Source: Thalassovita aquimarina (lineage in GTDB: Bacteria > Pseudomonadota > Alphaproteobacteria > Rhodobacterales > Rhodobacteraceae). Taken from it: a stretch of DNA of 64,000 nt. The position numbers were made by a program, and so were the translations under genes. Each line of letters starts with the position of its first letter. Positions within the stretch are counted from its first letter, which is position 1. This document shows positions 54,676 to 63,483 of this stretch, piece by piece. The notes under the pieces are model-generated. The model was not told the DNA's origin, did not search any database, and saw only the letters and a list, made by a program, of their open reading frames with translations. The stretch covers positions 159,435 through 223,434 of the forward strand of contig NZ_JADMKU010000006.1 in NCBI RefSeq assembly GCF_018219815.1, read 5' to 3'.

Positions 54676-55458
54676 TTATTGAGGGGTTTTAACGATTTCT
54701 GCCGCGGGAGCGATACGGATGCCCGCATCCTGCAGGCCGTTCCGGATGGCCTGACCCATCAACAATGCGCCGGGCGTATCGGAGTGAAAGCAGATAGACT
54801 CGAACTCGATTTCGATCTCGTCGCCTTCGACCGTTGTGACCTTGCCGGTTTTGCAGGCCTTCACGCATTTCGCCGCGATCTGCGCAGGATCGGGACGGTC
54901 GACTTGACGACGAAAGACGATTGAGCCCGAATTGTCGTAGTCCCTGTCCGCGTAGAATTCCCGGATTACCGGATGTCCGGCTCTTTTCGCCGCGGCATAG
55001 GTCTTTGATATACCCATGCAGAAAAGAAACGTGTCGGGGCTGGTGCCCTGCAGCGTATCGACCAGCATTTGCGATAGGTCCTCATTAACTGCAGCTTCCA
55101 TATAGAGTGCGCCATGCAGTTTGACATGCTGCAGCGGGGCACCGTGACGCCGCCCGAATTCGCGAATGGCTCCGATTTGGTAGATGATATCATTGATGAG
55201 CTCGGCTGTGGTCGTCTTTATGTAACGACGTCCAAATCCCTGAAGATCAGCATAGCCCGGATGCGCACCAAGACCCACGCCGTGCTCCTGCGCCAGCTTG
55301 ACTACGCGATCCATGGAGTTGGGATCTCCCGCATGAAAGCCGGCTGCAATGTTGGCCGAGCTGACGATCTGCATGATCTCATCATCAGGGGCGTCGCCCA
55401 GTTGCCATTGGCCGAAGCCTTCACCCATGTCGCAATTAAGATCGACTGCTTCTTTCAT
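54676..55458 (-). CDS. pxpA: PxpA (LamB/YcsF family, 5-oxoprolinase subunit A)
   Basis: A 260-residue LamB/YcsF protein: AVDLNCDMGEGFGQW at the start, SANIAAGFHAGDPNSM, VGLGAHPGYADLQGFGRR, VKLHGALYMEA, REFYADRDYDNSGSIVFR and ESICFHSDTPGALLMGQAIR. The ATG has AGGAGG upstream. It is the first gene of the leftward pxpA-accB-accC-pxpB-pxpC operon, divergent from a LysR regulator. PxpABC opens 5-oxoproline or related lactams using ATP; the accompanying biotin enzymes imply a carboxylation-assisted variant. Confidence 0.93.
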   Translation of the reverse strand: MKEAVDLNCDMGEGFGQWQLGDAPDDEIMQIVSSANIAAGFHAGDPNSMDRVVKLAQEHGVGLGAHPGYADLQGFGRRYIKTTTAELINDIIYQIGAIREFGRRHGAPLQHVKLHGALYMEAAVNEDLSQMLVDTLQGTSPDTFLFCMGISKTYAAAKRAGHPVIREFYADRDYDNSGSIVFRRQVDRPDPAQIAAKCVKACKTGKVTTVEGDEIEIEFESICFHSDTPGALLMGQAIRNGLQDAGIRIAPAAEIVKTPQ

Positions 55459-55610
55459 GGTCACGTCCTCCTGTTGGAATGCCCATACCACTTCTGTTGG
55501 CATGCTCATACCATCGCGATTCGGAGCGAAATTGGTATTTCTTTTTTTCATTGATGCATTATTGAATTTTCAGATACCTTTATGGAATTGCGAGAGAGGT
55601 GGAAAATTCC

Positions 55611-56513
55611 ATGAATTTCAGACAGTTGAAGTACTTTGTTGCGACAGCTGACACTGGACAGATCAGCCGGGCGGCCAAGTTGCTGTCGATTTCGCAATCT
55701 TCGGTCACCGGATCCGTGCGCGAACTTGAGCAAATATTGGGCACTTCGCTGTTCAATCGCCGGGCACATGGGATGGAACTGACAAAGGCCGGCCGGGAAT
55801 TCCTGCAGGTCGCGCGCGACATTCTCGAAAAGGTGGACGCGGCGCACCAGATTAACCGCGGCACGTCGGATATTAGCGGAAGCCTCAGGCTTGCCGCGAC
55901 CTACACTGTGATCGGGTATTTCCTGCCCTACCACTTGGGGCGGCTTGCGCAGCTCTTCCCGCGCATTGATATCCAGATCGTCGAATTGGACCGGCAGAGT
56001 ATAGAAGCACAACTGCTGACCAGTCAGATCGACATGGCGGTGGCTCTGACCTCGAACATCCACCGCGAGGGCATAGAAACGCTGACATTGTTGAAATCGC
56101 CCAGACGCGCCTGGGTGCCCGCCGGCCATCCGTTCTGCAAAAGAAGAGAGGTGTCGCTAAGCCAGCTCGCGCAGGAACCCTATGTTATGCTGACGGTGGA
56201 CGAGGCGGCCCATTCGAGCATGAAATACTGGAACAGCCACGACGCCCATCCGAACATCAAACTGCGCACATCCTCAGTCGAGGCGGTCCGCTCGCTGGTC
56301 GCCAACGGGCAGGGTGTCACAATCCTGTCTGACATGGTCTATCGGCCGTGGTCGCTTGAGGGGCGTCGCATCGAAACGGTGCCTATGGACGTGGAAATTC
56401 CGACGATGGATGTGGGGCTCGCATTCAATCGCGCCACGGCGCTAACACCCACAATGAAGGCGCTGAAATCGTATTTTTCCTCCAGTTTTCTGTCGCCCAA
56501 ACTGCAATTCTGA
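55611..56513 (+). CDS. LysR family transcriptional regulator
   Basis: A 300-residue LysR: HTH at residues ~1-60 (MNFRQLKYFVATADTGQISR, SISQSSVTGSVRELEQILG) and effector domain from ~90 (SGSLRLAATYTVIGYFLPYH). The ATG at 55611 lies after a GAGAGGTGG stretch. It diverges from pxpA and precedes an AEC transporter, and probably controls both. The 150-bp interval to pxpA is AT-rich near the LysR side. Confidence 0.9.
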   Translation: MNFRQLKYFVATADTGQISRAAKLLSISQSSVTGSVRELEQILGTSLFNRRAHGMELTKAGREFLQVARDILEKVDAAHQINRGTSDISGSLRLAATYTVIGYFLPYHLGRLAQLFPRIDIQIVELDRQSIEAQLLTSQIDMAVALTSNIHREGIETLTLLKSPRRAWVPAGHPFCKRREVSLSQLAQEPYVMLTVDEAAHSSMKYWNSHDAHPNIKLRTSSVEAVRSLVANGQGVTILSDMVYRPWSLEGRRIETVPMDVEIPTMDVGLAFNRATALTPTMKALKSYFSSSFLSPKLQF

Positions 56514-56620
56514 ACAGTGCCGACTTGTGCTTAGGCGATGCATCGATAATAAGATCGCGCCATGGTCATCTGCCCCGACACCCCTGTGCGCGTCACGCCG
56601 GGCTTTTCGAAAGTTGCCCC

Positions 56621-57535
56621 ATGATTGTCGGACTTGGATTGATCGCCCCCTTCTTTCTTTACATCATTGTCGGGGTCGTTGCCCAAACCCTCTTGCGGCA
56701 CAGTGCCGAGCAGCAGCGCTGGCTGGACGCGTTCATTTTCTACGTGGCCTTGCCAGCGCTGCTGTTTCAGTCTGTTCGGATCGTGCCGCCCGGTGCATAC
56801 AGCTTGCTTGGCTTTCTTGCGATAACCACCGCGATCACGGGTACGATGTTCGCGCTGGGCTGGCTAATCGGCAGGAGGAACGAAACCGGCGATCATCCGG
56901 CCGTTTTCGGCCTGGCCGCCAGCTATTCGAACATCGGGTACATGGGGCCGGCCCTGACGGTCGCGGTTCTTGGTCCCGAGGCGGGCGCGCCGGCGGCCTT
57001 TATCTTTTGCGCCGACGTATTGCTTATCTTCAGCATCTGGCCACTGATGATCGGCACCGGTGCGCGGGGAGCGACGCGCATCGTCCAGTCCCTGCGCAAG
57101 GTCCTCACCCATCCTTTCATCCTGGCGACTCTGGCCGGGCTGATCTTTGCGCGTTCCGGGGGCGCGTTGCCCGCCTTCATCGACACGCCCCTGACCGGGT
57201 TTCAGAACGCAGCCGCCCCCGCTGCGCTTTTCTCGCTCGGTCTGACTTTAGCTCGCAGCCGGGCAGGACGATTGGAGCACCGGCTGGCGGCCTGCCTTGC
57301 GGCGAAATTGGTCGGCCACCCGCTTGCGGTTGCCTTGGCTTTTACGCTGATTTCGGGTTTCGATCCGGTCTGGGTTGCGACCGCAATTATAATGGGGGCA
57401 TTGCCACCGGCCGCCAATGTCTACGTTATGGCCCGTGCAGAAGGGATCAGCGTATCGCTCTCTGCGCGCACGGTCCTTTACGGAACGGCCCTTTCCGCGA
57501 TGACACTGCCGGTCGTGATTTCCCTGCTCACCTGA
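56621..57535 (+). CDS. AEC family transporter (auxin efflux carrier type)
   Basis: A 304-residue membrane protein with about ten helices. IGLIAPFFLYIIVGVVAQ-like N-terminus (GLGLIAPFFLYIIVGVVAQT), FYVALPALLFQSVRI, FGLAASYSNIGYMGPALTVA, and ALFSLGLTLARS in the second half are typical of the malonate/organic-anion AEC group. The ATG at 56621 begins the first hydrophobic helix; frame extension upstream is hydrophilic. Likely imports or exports an acid related to the pxp pathway. Confidence 0.85.
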   Translation: MIVGLGLIAPFFLYIIVGVVAQTLLRHSAEQQRWLDAFIFYVALPALLFQSVRIVPPGAYSLLGFLAITTAITGTMFALGWLIGRRNETGDHPAVFGLAASYSNIGYMGPALTVAVLGPEAGAPAAFIFCADVLLIFSIWPLMIGTGARGATRIVQSLRKVLTHPFILATLAGLIFARSGGALPAFIDTPLTGFQNAAAPAALFSLGLTLARSRAGRLEHRLAACLAAKLVGHPLAVALAFTLISGFDPVWVATAIIMGALPPAANVYVMARAEGISVSLSARTVLYGTALSAMTLPVVISLLT

Positions 57536-57799
57536 GGTTTCGACGAGCTGCGTGTTTAGTGGGGGATGATCGCATTGCCGCCGGGCTTTCCCTCCCTTGC
57601 CAGTCTACTTTGGCGTTGCGTGGCGGCAGCAAACGCCACGGTGACAAGGTGGAAAACCGCGCACCTCTGATGTGGTGCTTTTCAATTGCATTCGACTGGG
57701 GCCAAACTGATGGTTAGCATATGCGCAATGGCCGCCGATGCCGTTGGGTAGAATGGCCTTTGAGGGCGGTGAAGGACATGTAAGCGGAAAGGGTGAATA

Positions 57800-58102
57800 A
57801 TGTGCAATTCAACCGATAAGGGGACGGCGACGCCGAAGGTTCTTGTCGACAACGCGCGGACGCGCGTGACGGAATGGCGCTTTGCGCAACGCGGCGACAA
57901 CACGGGTTGGCACCGGCACGAATACGATTACGTCGTGGTGCCAATGCAAGACGGTGTTCTGCAGATCGTCGATAAGAATGGCGACACCACACTTTCTGAG
58001 TTGAAGGCGGGTGTGCCCTATTTCCGGAAACTCGGCGTGGAACACGATGTGAGAAACGGCAACGATTTCGAGTTCGCCTTTATCGAAGTCGAGTTTCTCT
58101 AG
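57800..58102 (+). CDS. Small cupin-domain protein
   Basis: A 100-residue single cupin: TRVTEWRFAQRGDNTGWHRH followed by EYDYVVVPMQDG, with metal ligands His38, His40 and a later His82 in GVEHDVRNG. Small cupins often bind a metal and act as lyases, dioxygenases or sensors. It sits alone between the AEC transporter and the AraC regulator. Function not assignable. Confidence 0.75.
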   Translation: MCNSTDKGTATPKVLVDNARTRVTEWRFAQRGDNTGWHRHEYDYVVVPMQDGVLQIVDKNGDTTLSELKAGVPYFRKLGVEHDVRNGNDFEFAFIEVEFL

Positions 58103-58237
58103 GCTGCAAAGAGGTAGCGCACGCAGGTTGCAAACTTTTATGCGTAAATCACCAAGTTTTCTGGGCATCAGCGGCTAAGGTTTGTCGAACACCAAGGGAA
58201 CAATGCTTGCGATGCTCATTCTGACCGGGGGGAGAGG

Positions 58238-59209
58238 ATGTTTTTTTCTACCGACCATTGTGAAGATATCGACAAGAACAAGGTGTGGTCTGAGACTCTG
58301 TCGAGCACCTATTTTCCGCTGTCCGCGGAATGCCGGAACCCGGTGGATTTCAAGGGCAATCTGAAATCCTGGGCGCTCGGCGTCGTGGGGCTTTCCGAGA
58401 TGGAGTGCGATAGCGTCATGTACCGTCGCAACAAGAGCCATTTCAAAGAGGAGAAAGACAACAGCCTGCTGATCACGATACCGCATAGAGTTGACGTGCA
58501 TTTCCAACAGTCCTCGCGTCAGACCAGTTGCGGGCCTGGCAGTTTCCTCGTCGAGCGGGGCGACATGCCCTACGAGTTCTCTCATGCCCAGCGAAACAAG
58601 CTCTGGGTGCTGAAGGTGCCGACATCCAGCGTGCAATCCCGCCTCGGCCCCACCGATCGGCTGGGTGCGCTGACTTTCGACGCAACATCCGGGATAGGCT
58701 CGTATTTCGTGGGTGCGGTGCGCAATGCCCTGGAAAGTATAGATGCCATCGACAGCGCGGCGCGCGAGATGGCTGGCCAGCACCTGCTGGACTTGCTTTG
58801 CCTGTCGATGCGAAGCGACGACCGTATCCTCGATAGCGCGTCGTCCAGTATTCGCGCCGCGCATTTGCAGCGCGCGGAACAATTCATTCGCGACAACCTC
58901 GCGAACCCGAACCTCAATTCTCAGATGGTCGCGGAATCCTGTGGGATATCATTGCGGTATCTCCAGGGCCTGTTCGCCGAAAACGACTACTCGGTCGTGG
59001 GCTACATTCGCGAGCAGCGGCTGGCCCGCTGCCACGAAACGCTGAGGATGGTGCACGAGTCGTCAACCTTGGCACAGATCGCGCACAGGTGGGGTTTCTA
59101 CGATCAGGCGCAGTTCTGCAAGTATTACAGGGTTAAATACGGATGTACGCCTTCGGACACGCGTAAGAACACGCGGGTGGAGGCGGCAGTCACTTCCGGC
59201 AAGCACTAG
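58238..59209 (+). CDS. AraC family transcriptional regulator
   Basis: A 323-residue protein: N-terminal sensor region (AraC-binding-like, residues ~20-200, with DSVMYRRNKSHFKEEKDNSL and SFLVERGDMPYEFSH) and a C-terminal double HTH from ~215 (RAEQFIRDNLANPNLNSQMV, SCGISLRYLQGLFAENDYSV, AQIAHRWGFYDQAQFCKYYR). It lies immediately upstream of and in line with the second hyuA/hyuB pair, which it most likely controls. Confidence 0.9.
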   Translation: MFFSTDHCEDIDKNKVWSETLSSTYFPLSAECRNPVDFKGNLKSWALGVVGLSEMECDSVMYRRNKSHFKEEKDNSLLITIPHRVDVHFQQSSRQTSCGPGSFLVERGDMPYEFSHAQRNKLWVLKVPTSSVQSRLGPTDRLGALTFDATSGIGSYFVGAVRNALESIDAIDSAAREMAGQHLLDLLCLSMRSDDRILDSASSSIRAAHLQRAEQFIRDNLANPNLNSQMVAESCGISLRYLQGLFAENDYSVVGYIREQRLARCHETLRMVHESSTLAQIAHRWGFYDQAQFCKYYRVKYGCTPSDTRKNTRVEAAVTSGKH

Positions 59210-59295
59210 GAAACCGGTCGGGCATCGGTGCCGCGGTGTTGTCGGAGAATGTTTTTCGGGCGTCCAGCACGCACACAACAGGATGGGAATGTTTG

Positions 59296-61323
59296 ATGAC
59301 AAAAACCAGAGTCGCCGTGGATGTCGGTGGTACGTTTACCGATGTCTGTATAATGGACGAGCAATCCGGCCAGATCCGGATCGAAAAGACGCCGTCGACA
59401 CCCGATGATCCCATGCGCGCCATCATGACCGGCGTGTCCGACGCGAATGTGGACCTAGCGGACGTCACGATGTTCTCGCACGGTACCACCGTCGCCACGA
59501 ACGCGCTGATCACCCGCAAGCTTCCGCGCGTTGCGATGGTCTGTACCGAAGGCTTTCGGGATGTCGTGGAGATACGCCGCTCCAACAAGGAAGACTTGTG
59601 GGATACCTACAAGGACGTCGCCAAACCGTATATCCCGCGCCGTGATCGCCTGACGGTCAAGGAACGCGTTGATGCAGCCGGAAAGGTTTTGCAAAAGCTG
59701 GATGAAGAGGACGCGCGCCGAGTGGCCACGATCCTGAAAAGGCGCGGTGTTCAGGCGATTGCGGTCTGCTTCATCAACTCGTACGTGAACAACGAGAACG
59801 AAGTGCGCATGCGCGCCATCCTGCGCGAGATCATGCCCGATGTTCATATATCGATCTCGTCAGATATCATGCCTGAGATCTTCGAACACGAACGGTTTTC
59901 GACCACCATGGTCAACGCCGCCGTGTCGCCGGTCGTGGTCGACTATGTCTCTCGGCTCGGCGACAAGCTTGAGGCCGGCGGATACCAGCGCGACCTTCTG
60001 CTTCTTCACTCCGGCGGGGGCGTCATGACACCGGCGAGCGTCAAGGATTTCGCGGCACGCCTCGCTGGCTCGGGGATCGCGGCAGGGGCCATCGCCAGCC
60101 GTTTCATAGGCAATCTCTGCGGCTATGAGAATTCCATTGGTTTCGACATGGGCGGCACCAGCACCGACGTGTCCCTGACCTACCGCGGCGAGGCCACAGT
60201 AACCAAGGACTGGTATATCGAATACGGCTATCCCATCCGGTTTCCCAGCATCGAGGTTCTGACGATCGGCGCCGGCGGGGGCTCGCTCGCCTGGAAAGAC
60301 GAAGGCGGTTCGCTGCGCAACGGTCCGCAGTCTGCGGGCGCCAATCCAGGGCCGGCCTGTTATTCGAACGGGAACGAAGTTGCCACCAATACCGATGCGA
60401 ACGTGGTGCTTGGCCGGCTGGGGCGCAGTCTGGCGGGCGGGGATATCACCCTCGATCCCGCGCTGGCCGAAGCGGCCGTGCGCGCGACGGTGGCCGAACC
60501 GTTCGGCATGGAATTGCACGAGGCGGCGGAGGCGATCATCGATGTCGCCAACGCCAACATGGCGAACGCCGTGCGGCTTTTGTCGATCAGCCGCGGGCAC
60601 GATCCGCGTGACTTTGCGCTTGTCGCCTTCGGAGGAGCCGGCGCATTGCACGGCGCGGCTGTGGCCAAGGAACTGTCGATCCCGGTTGTCATCGTGCCGC
60701 CGAACCCGGGCGTGACGTCGGCCATGGGGTGCCTGCTGGTCGACATCCAGCACGACTTTTCCGACAGCTTCATGGCGGATGCGTCTACGACCTCGGCTGA
60801 AGATCTAGAAGCGGCCTTTTCCAAGATCGAGGAAGAGGCCATCGAACGGCTGCGCCATGAAGGCGTATCGCCCGAGAATACCGTTCTGCAACGCTCGGTC
60901 GAGATGATGTACCAGGGCCAATGGCGCTCGCTTGCCGTCTCGGCGCCATCCAAAATCATCGATACGCAGGACCTGGTGAATAGCTTTCACAACGAACACG
61001 AGCGCGAATACAATTTCCGCCGTGAAGACGCCCCCGTCAGCATCTTTCGCGTCGGTGTCAAGGCGACTGGCGTCGTTCAGAAGGCCGAACTGCCGTCTTT
61101 CGAGGTGGTCCAGCACACGCCCGAGCCGACTGGCACGCGCGACGTGTGGTTCAAAGGTGAGAAACGCCAGGCATCGACTTACGATCGCGCGCAGATGAAG
61201 GCCGGAGCGGAATTCGCCGGGCCTGCGATCGTGGAGCAGGTCGACTCGACCGTCGTCGTCCCGCCCGAGGCCACCGCCAAGGTTGACCAATACTTGAACA
61301 TTCTTATCCGCGTGGGAGCCTGA
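59296..61323 (+). CDS. hyuA: Hydantoinase/oxoprolinase subunit A (HyuA type), second copy
   Basis: A 675-residue ASKHA ATPase: RVAVDVGGTFTDVCIMDEQS, MFSHGTTVATNALITRKLPR, IGFDMGGTSTDVSLTYRGEA and TIGAGGGSLAWKDEGG. It begins 87 bp after the AraC gene. It is the same family as the HyuA at 12052 but a separate lineage, with the phosphate motif FDMGGTSTDV instead of GDMGGTSFDV. Together with the following HyuB it would use ATP to activate a cyclic amide, lactam or carbonyl substrate. Confidence 0.92.
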   Translation: MTKTRVAVDVGGTFTDVCIMDEQSGQIRIEKTPSTPDDPMRAIMTGVSDANVDLADVTMFSHGTTVATNALITRKLPRVAMVCTEGFRDVVEIRRSNKEDLWDTYKDVAKPYIPRRDRLTVKERVDAAGKVLQKLDEEDARRVATILKRRGVQAIAVCFINSYVNNENEVRMRAILREIMPDVHISISSDIMPEIFEHERFSTTMVNAAVSPVVVDYVSRLGDKLEAGGYQRDLLLLHSGGGVMTPASVKDFAARLAGSGIAAGAIASRFIGNLCGYENSIGFDMGGTSTDVSLTYRGEATVTKDWYIEYGYPIRFPSIEVLTIGAGGGSLAWKDEGGSLRNGPQSAGANPGPACYSNGNEVATNTDANVVLGRLGRSLAGGDITLDPALAEAAVRATVAEPFGMELHEAAEAIIDVANANMANAVRLLSISRGHDPRDFALVAFGGAGALHGAAVAKELSIPVVIVPPNPGVTSAMGCLLVDIQHDFSDSFMADASTTSAEDLEAAFSKIEEEAIERLRHEGVSPENTVLQRSVEMMYQGQWRSLAVSAPSKIIDTQDLVNSFHNEHEREYNFRREDAPVSIFRVGVKATGVVQKAELPSFEVVQHTPEPTGTRDVWFKGEKRQASTYDRAQMKAGAEFAGPAIVEQVDSTVVVPPEATAKVDQYLNILIRVGA

Positions 61324-61326
61324 GCC

Positions 61327-63288
61327 ATGAATAGCACAACCAAACAAGAATTGGACCCGGTCACGTTCGAAGTTCTCAAGAACTCGTTCATCACCTCGGT
61401 CGACCAAATGGCCGAGCAGATGCTCAGAACCTGCTATTCTTTCGTGATCTACAACCGCGATTTCTCGAACGGCCTGCATGACGCCGAGGGAAATTGCGTC
61501 GCGCAGGGCAATGCTGACATAGCGGTGCATGTCGGCACGCTTCACTACACCTGCAAGGACGTGATTCGCGCTTTCAGGGGTGACATGTATCCAGGTGATG
61601 TCTACGCGATTAACGATCCCTATGCGGGCGGCACGCATTTCAGTGATGTCCGCCTTATCCGCCCAATCTTTGACGAAGAAACGCTGATTGGTTTTTCCCA
61701 GTCCAACGGCCATTGGTCGGATTTGGGCGGATCGGTCCCCGGTTCGTTCAACGTGACAGCGCACGAAATGTTTGGTGAAGCCGTGCGAATTACGCCAATC
61801 CGCCTGTTTCACAAGGGGAAGTTCTGTTCTGACGTTGCAAACATGATCGCGGCCAATACGCGTGACCCCGCCTCCATAATCGGGGATATCCATTCACAGG
61901 CTCAGGCCACCCAAGTGGCAGAACGCGAGCTTCACCGTCTGGTGGGCAAGTATGGCCGTGATCAGGTCACCAGCGGTATGGATGCGGTGCAGGACTATGT
62001 CGAACGCGCTGTGCGGCAGCGGATTGCGGATCTGCCTGACGGTACTTGGGAGTCGGTGGATTATATCGACCGTGATCCTGGCGCGGGCGAGGGAATGATC
62101 CCGATCCACATCAAGATGACAATCAAGGGTGACCAGATCACCTATGATTTCGAGGGCAGCCATCCGACAATTGCCTCGATTTACAATTCCGCTGCTGGGG
62201 CGACCTTCTCGGCGGTTGTGGCGGGGATGAAAACCTTTTTCCCCGATCTTCCGCTCAACAGCGGTTTCTACCGCATGGTAGAGGTGAAGGCGCCGAAGAA
62301 CAGCGTCGTGAGTGCCGAGTGGCCCGTGGCCGTTACCGGTTTCCTGATGCCATTTGAAAAGATCATGAACGCGATCTTCGAGATGTGGTCGCAGATCATG
62401 CCAGAACGAGCAATTGCCTGCGCTTTCAACCTGGAATACCTGCTTGCCGGAGGTAATGATCTGCGCAAGCCGGAAAAGCCGATTTACATGTTCTACGAAT
62501 GGTTGCCAGGCGGCTGGGGCGGGCGTAATGGCAAAGACGGCAGTGATGTTACTACGGCCTGTTTCGGGACCGGCTTGATGTCGCAGCCTTCCGAAGGAAA
62601 CGAACGTGTGAACCCAACACGTGCGGACGAATTCCAGATCAAGCAGGACAGCCCCGGACCCGGAAAATGGCGGGGCGGTGCAGGTGTCATAAAGGCATCA
62701 ACGCTGTTGGAAGCCGACAACACCGTGATGTCTTACATCTGCGACCGCGAGCGTGCCGTCGTCTGGGGTATTGAAGGTGGCCTGCCGTCGATGCCACACG
62801 GCCTGATGGTCGAGCATGCCGAAACTCGTGAACAAAAGTGGCTCGGCTCGGTGTTCTCGAACTATAAGATCAAGAGCGGTGACAAGTTCACTCGGCCCAC
62901 CGCGGGCGGTGGGGGGTATGGTGACCCGCTGGAGCGCGACCCCGAGCGCGTTCGCCAGGACGTGATAGACGAATACGTCTCTGTCGAACGGGCAGAACTG
63001 GACTATGGAGTGGTGATCAAAGTAATCGACACCGACATGCTGGACTATGAACTGGACTTGGAAGCGACAGAAAAGGCCCGCGCCCATATTCGGGCCAACC
63101 GGGTCGGCTGGGCGCGCATGAATCCCGAAAAGGTCGCCCAGATGTACAAGGACGGTGAAATCAATGAGATGGACGCGGTGCGCAGATATGCAGTCATTCT
63201 GGATTGGGGAACCGGAGAGTTGATGTCCAATTCGACAAAACAGTTTCGCGAAAGCTTCGAAAAAAGATCTGTCGCACACTGGACGTGA
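61327..63288 (+). CDS. hyuB: Hydantoinase/oxoprolinase subunit B (HyuB type), second copy, extended
   Basis: A 653-residue protein: ELDPVTFEVLKNSFITSVDQ at the N-terminus, YAINDPYAGGTHFSDVRLIR, FSQSNGHWSDLGGSVPGSFN and TRPTAGGGGYGDPLERDPER. The C-terminal ~90 residues after that motif (EKARAHIRANRVGWARMNPE and beyond) are extra relative to the first HyuB at 14112, as seen in acetone/acetophenone-carboxylase-like members. It begins 3 bp after hyuA and ends in an intrinsic terminator. Confidence 0.92.
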   Translation: MNSTTKQELDPVTFEVLKNSFITSVDQMAEQMLRTCYSFVIYNRDFSNGLHDAEGNCVAQGNADIAVHVGTLHYTCKDVIRAFRGDMYPGDVYAINDPYAGGTHFSDVRLIRPIFDEETLIGFSQSNGHWSDLGGSVPGSFNVTAHEMFGEAVRITPIRLFHKGKFCSDVANMIAANTRDPASIIGDIHSQAQATQVAERELHRLVGKYGRDQVTSGMDAVQDYVERAVRQRIADLPDGTWESVDYIDRDPGAGEGMIPIHIKMTIKGDQITYDFEGSHPTIASIYNSAAGATFSAVVAGMKTFFPDLPLNSGFYRMVEVKAPKNSVVSAEWPVAVTGFLMPFEKIMNAIFEMWSQIMPERAIACAFNLEYLLAGGNDLRKPEKPIYMFYEWLPGGWGGRNGKDGSDVTTACFGTGLMSQPSEGNERVNPTRADEFQIKQDSPGPGKWRGGAGVIKASTLLEADNTVMSYICDRERAVVWGIEGGLPSMPHGLMVEHAETREQKWLGSVFSNYKIKSGDKFTRPTAGGGGYGDPLERDPERVRQDVIDEYVSVERAELDYGVVIKVIDTDMLDYELDLEATEKARAHIRANRVGWARMNPEKVAQMYKDGEINEMDAVRRYAVILDWGTGELMSNSTKQFRESFEKRSVAHWT

Positions 63289-63295
63289 TGGCATT

Positions 63296-63328
63296 GTGGC
63301 TCGGTTGAATTTCCGGGCCACGTTTTTT
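63296..63328 (+). terminator. Intrinsic terminator after the second hyuB
   Basis: GTGGC-T-CGG paired with CCG-G-GCCAC around TTGAATTT, then a G and six T. It begins 8 bp after the hyuB stop. Confidence 0.8.
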
Positions 63329-63483
63329 GCCAAGCTCTCTGAAAAAGGGAATTGGCTTTGGGCTGGCAGGTGTCGTGGCGGTCGCTAGTGGCAAGGTCAA
63401 TGTAAATGAGTGAAGAACAAAGGAATTGTCCACTGGCCATATTTTCTCGCGCCTCATGTAACGGCGGAAGTTCATTCAAGCGG

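Noticed and set aside
56527..57717. Nearly 400-codon frame overlapping the AEC transporter in another frame
   Set aside because: Arginine-rich translation without transmembrane pattern; the AEC frame carries family motifs.
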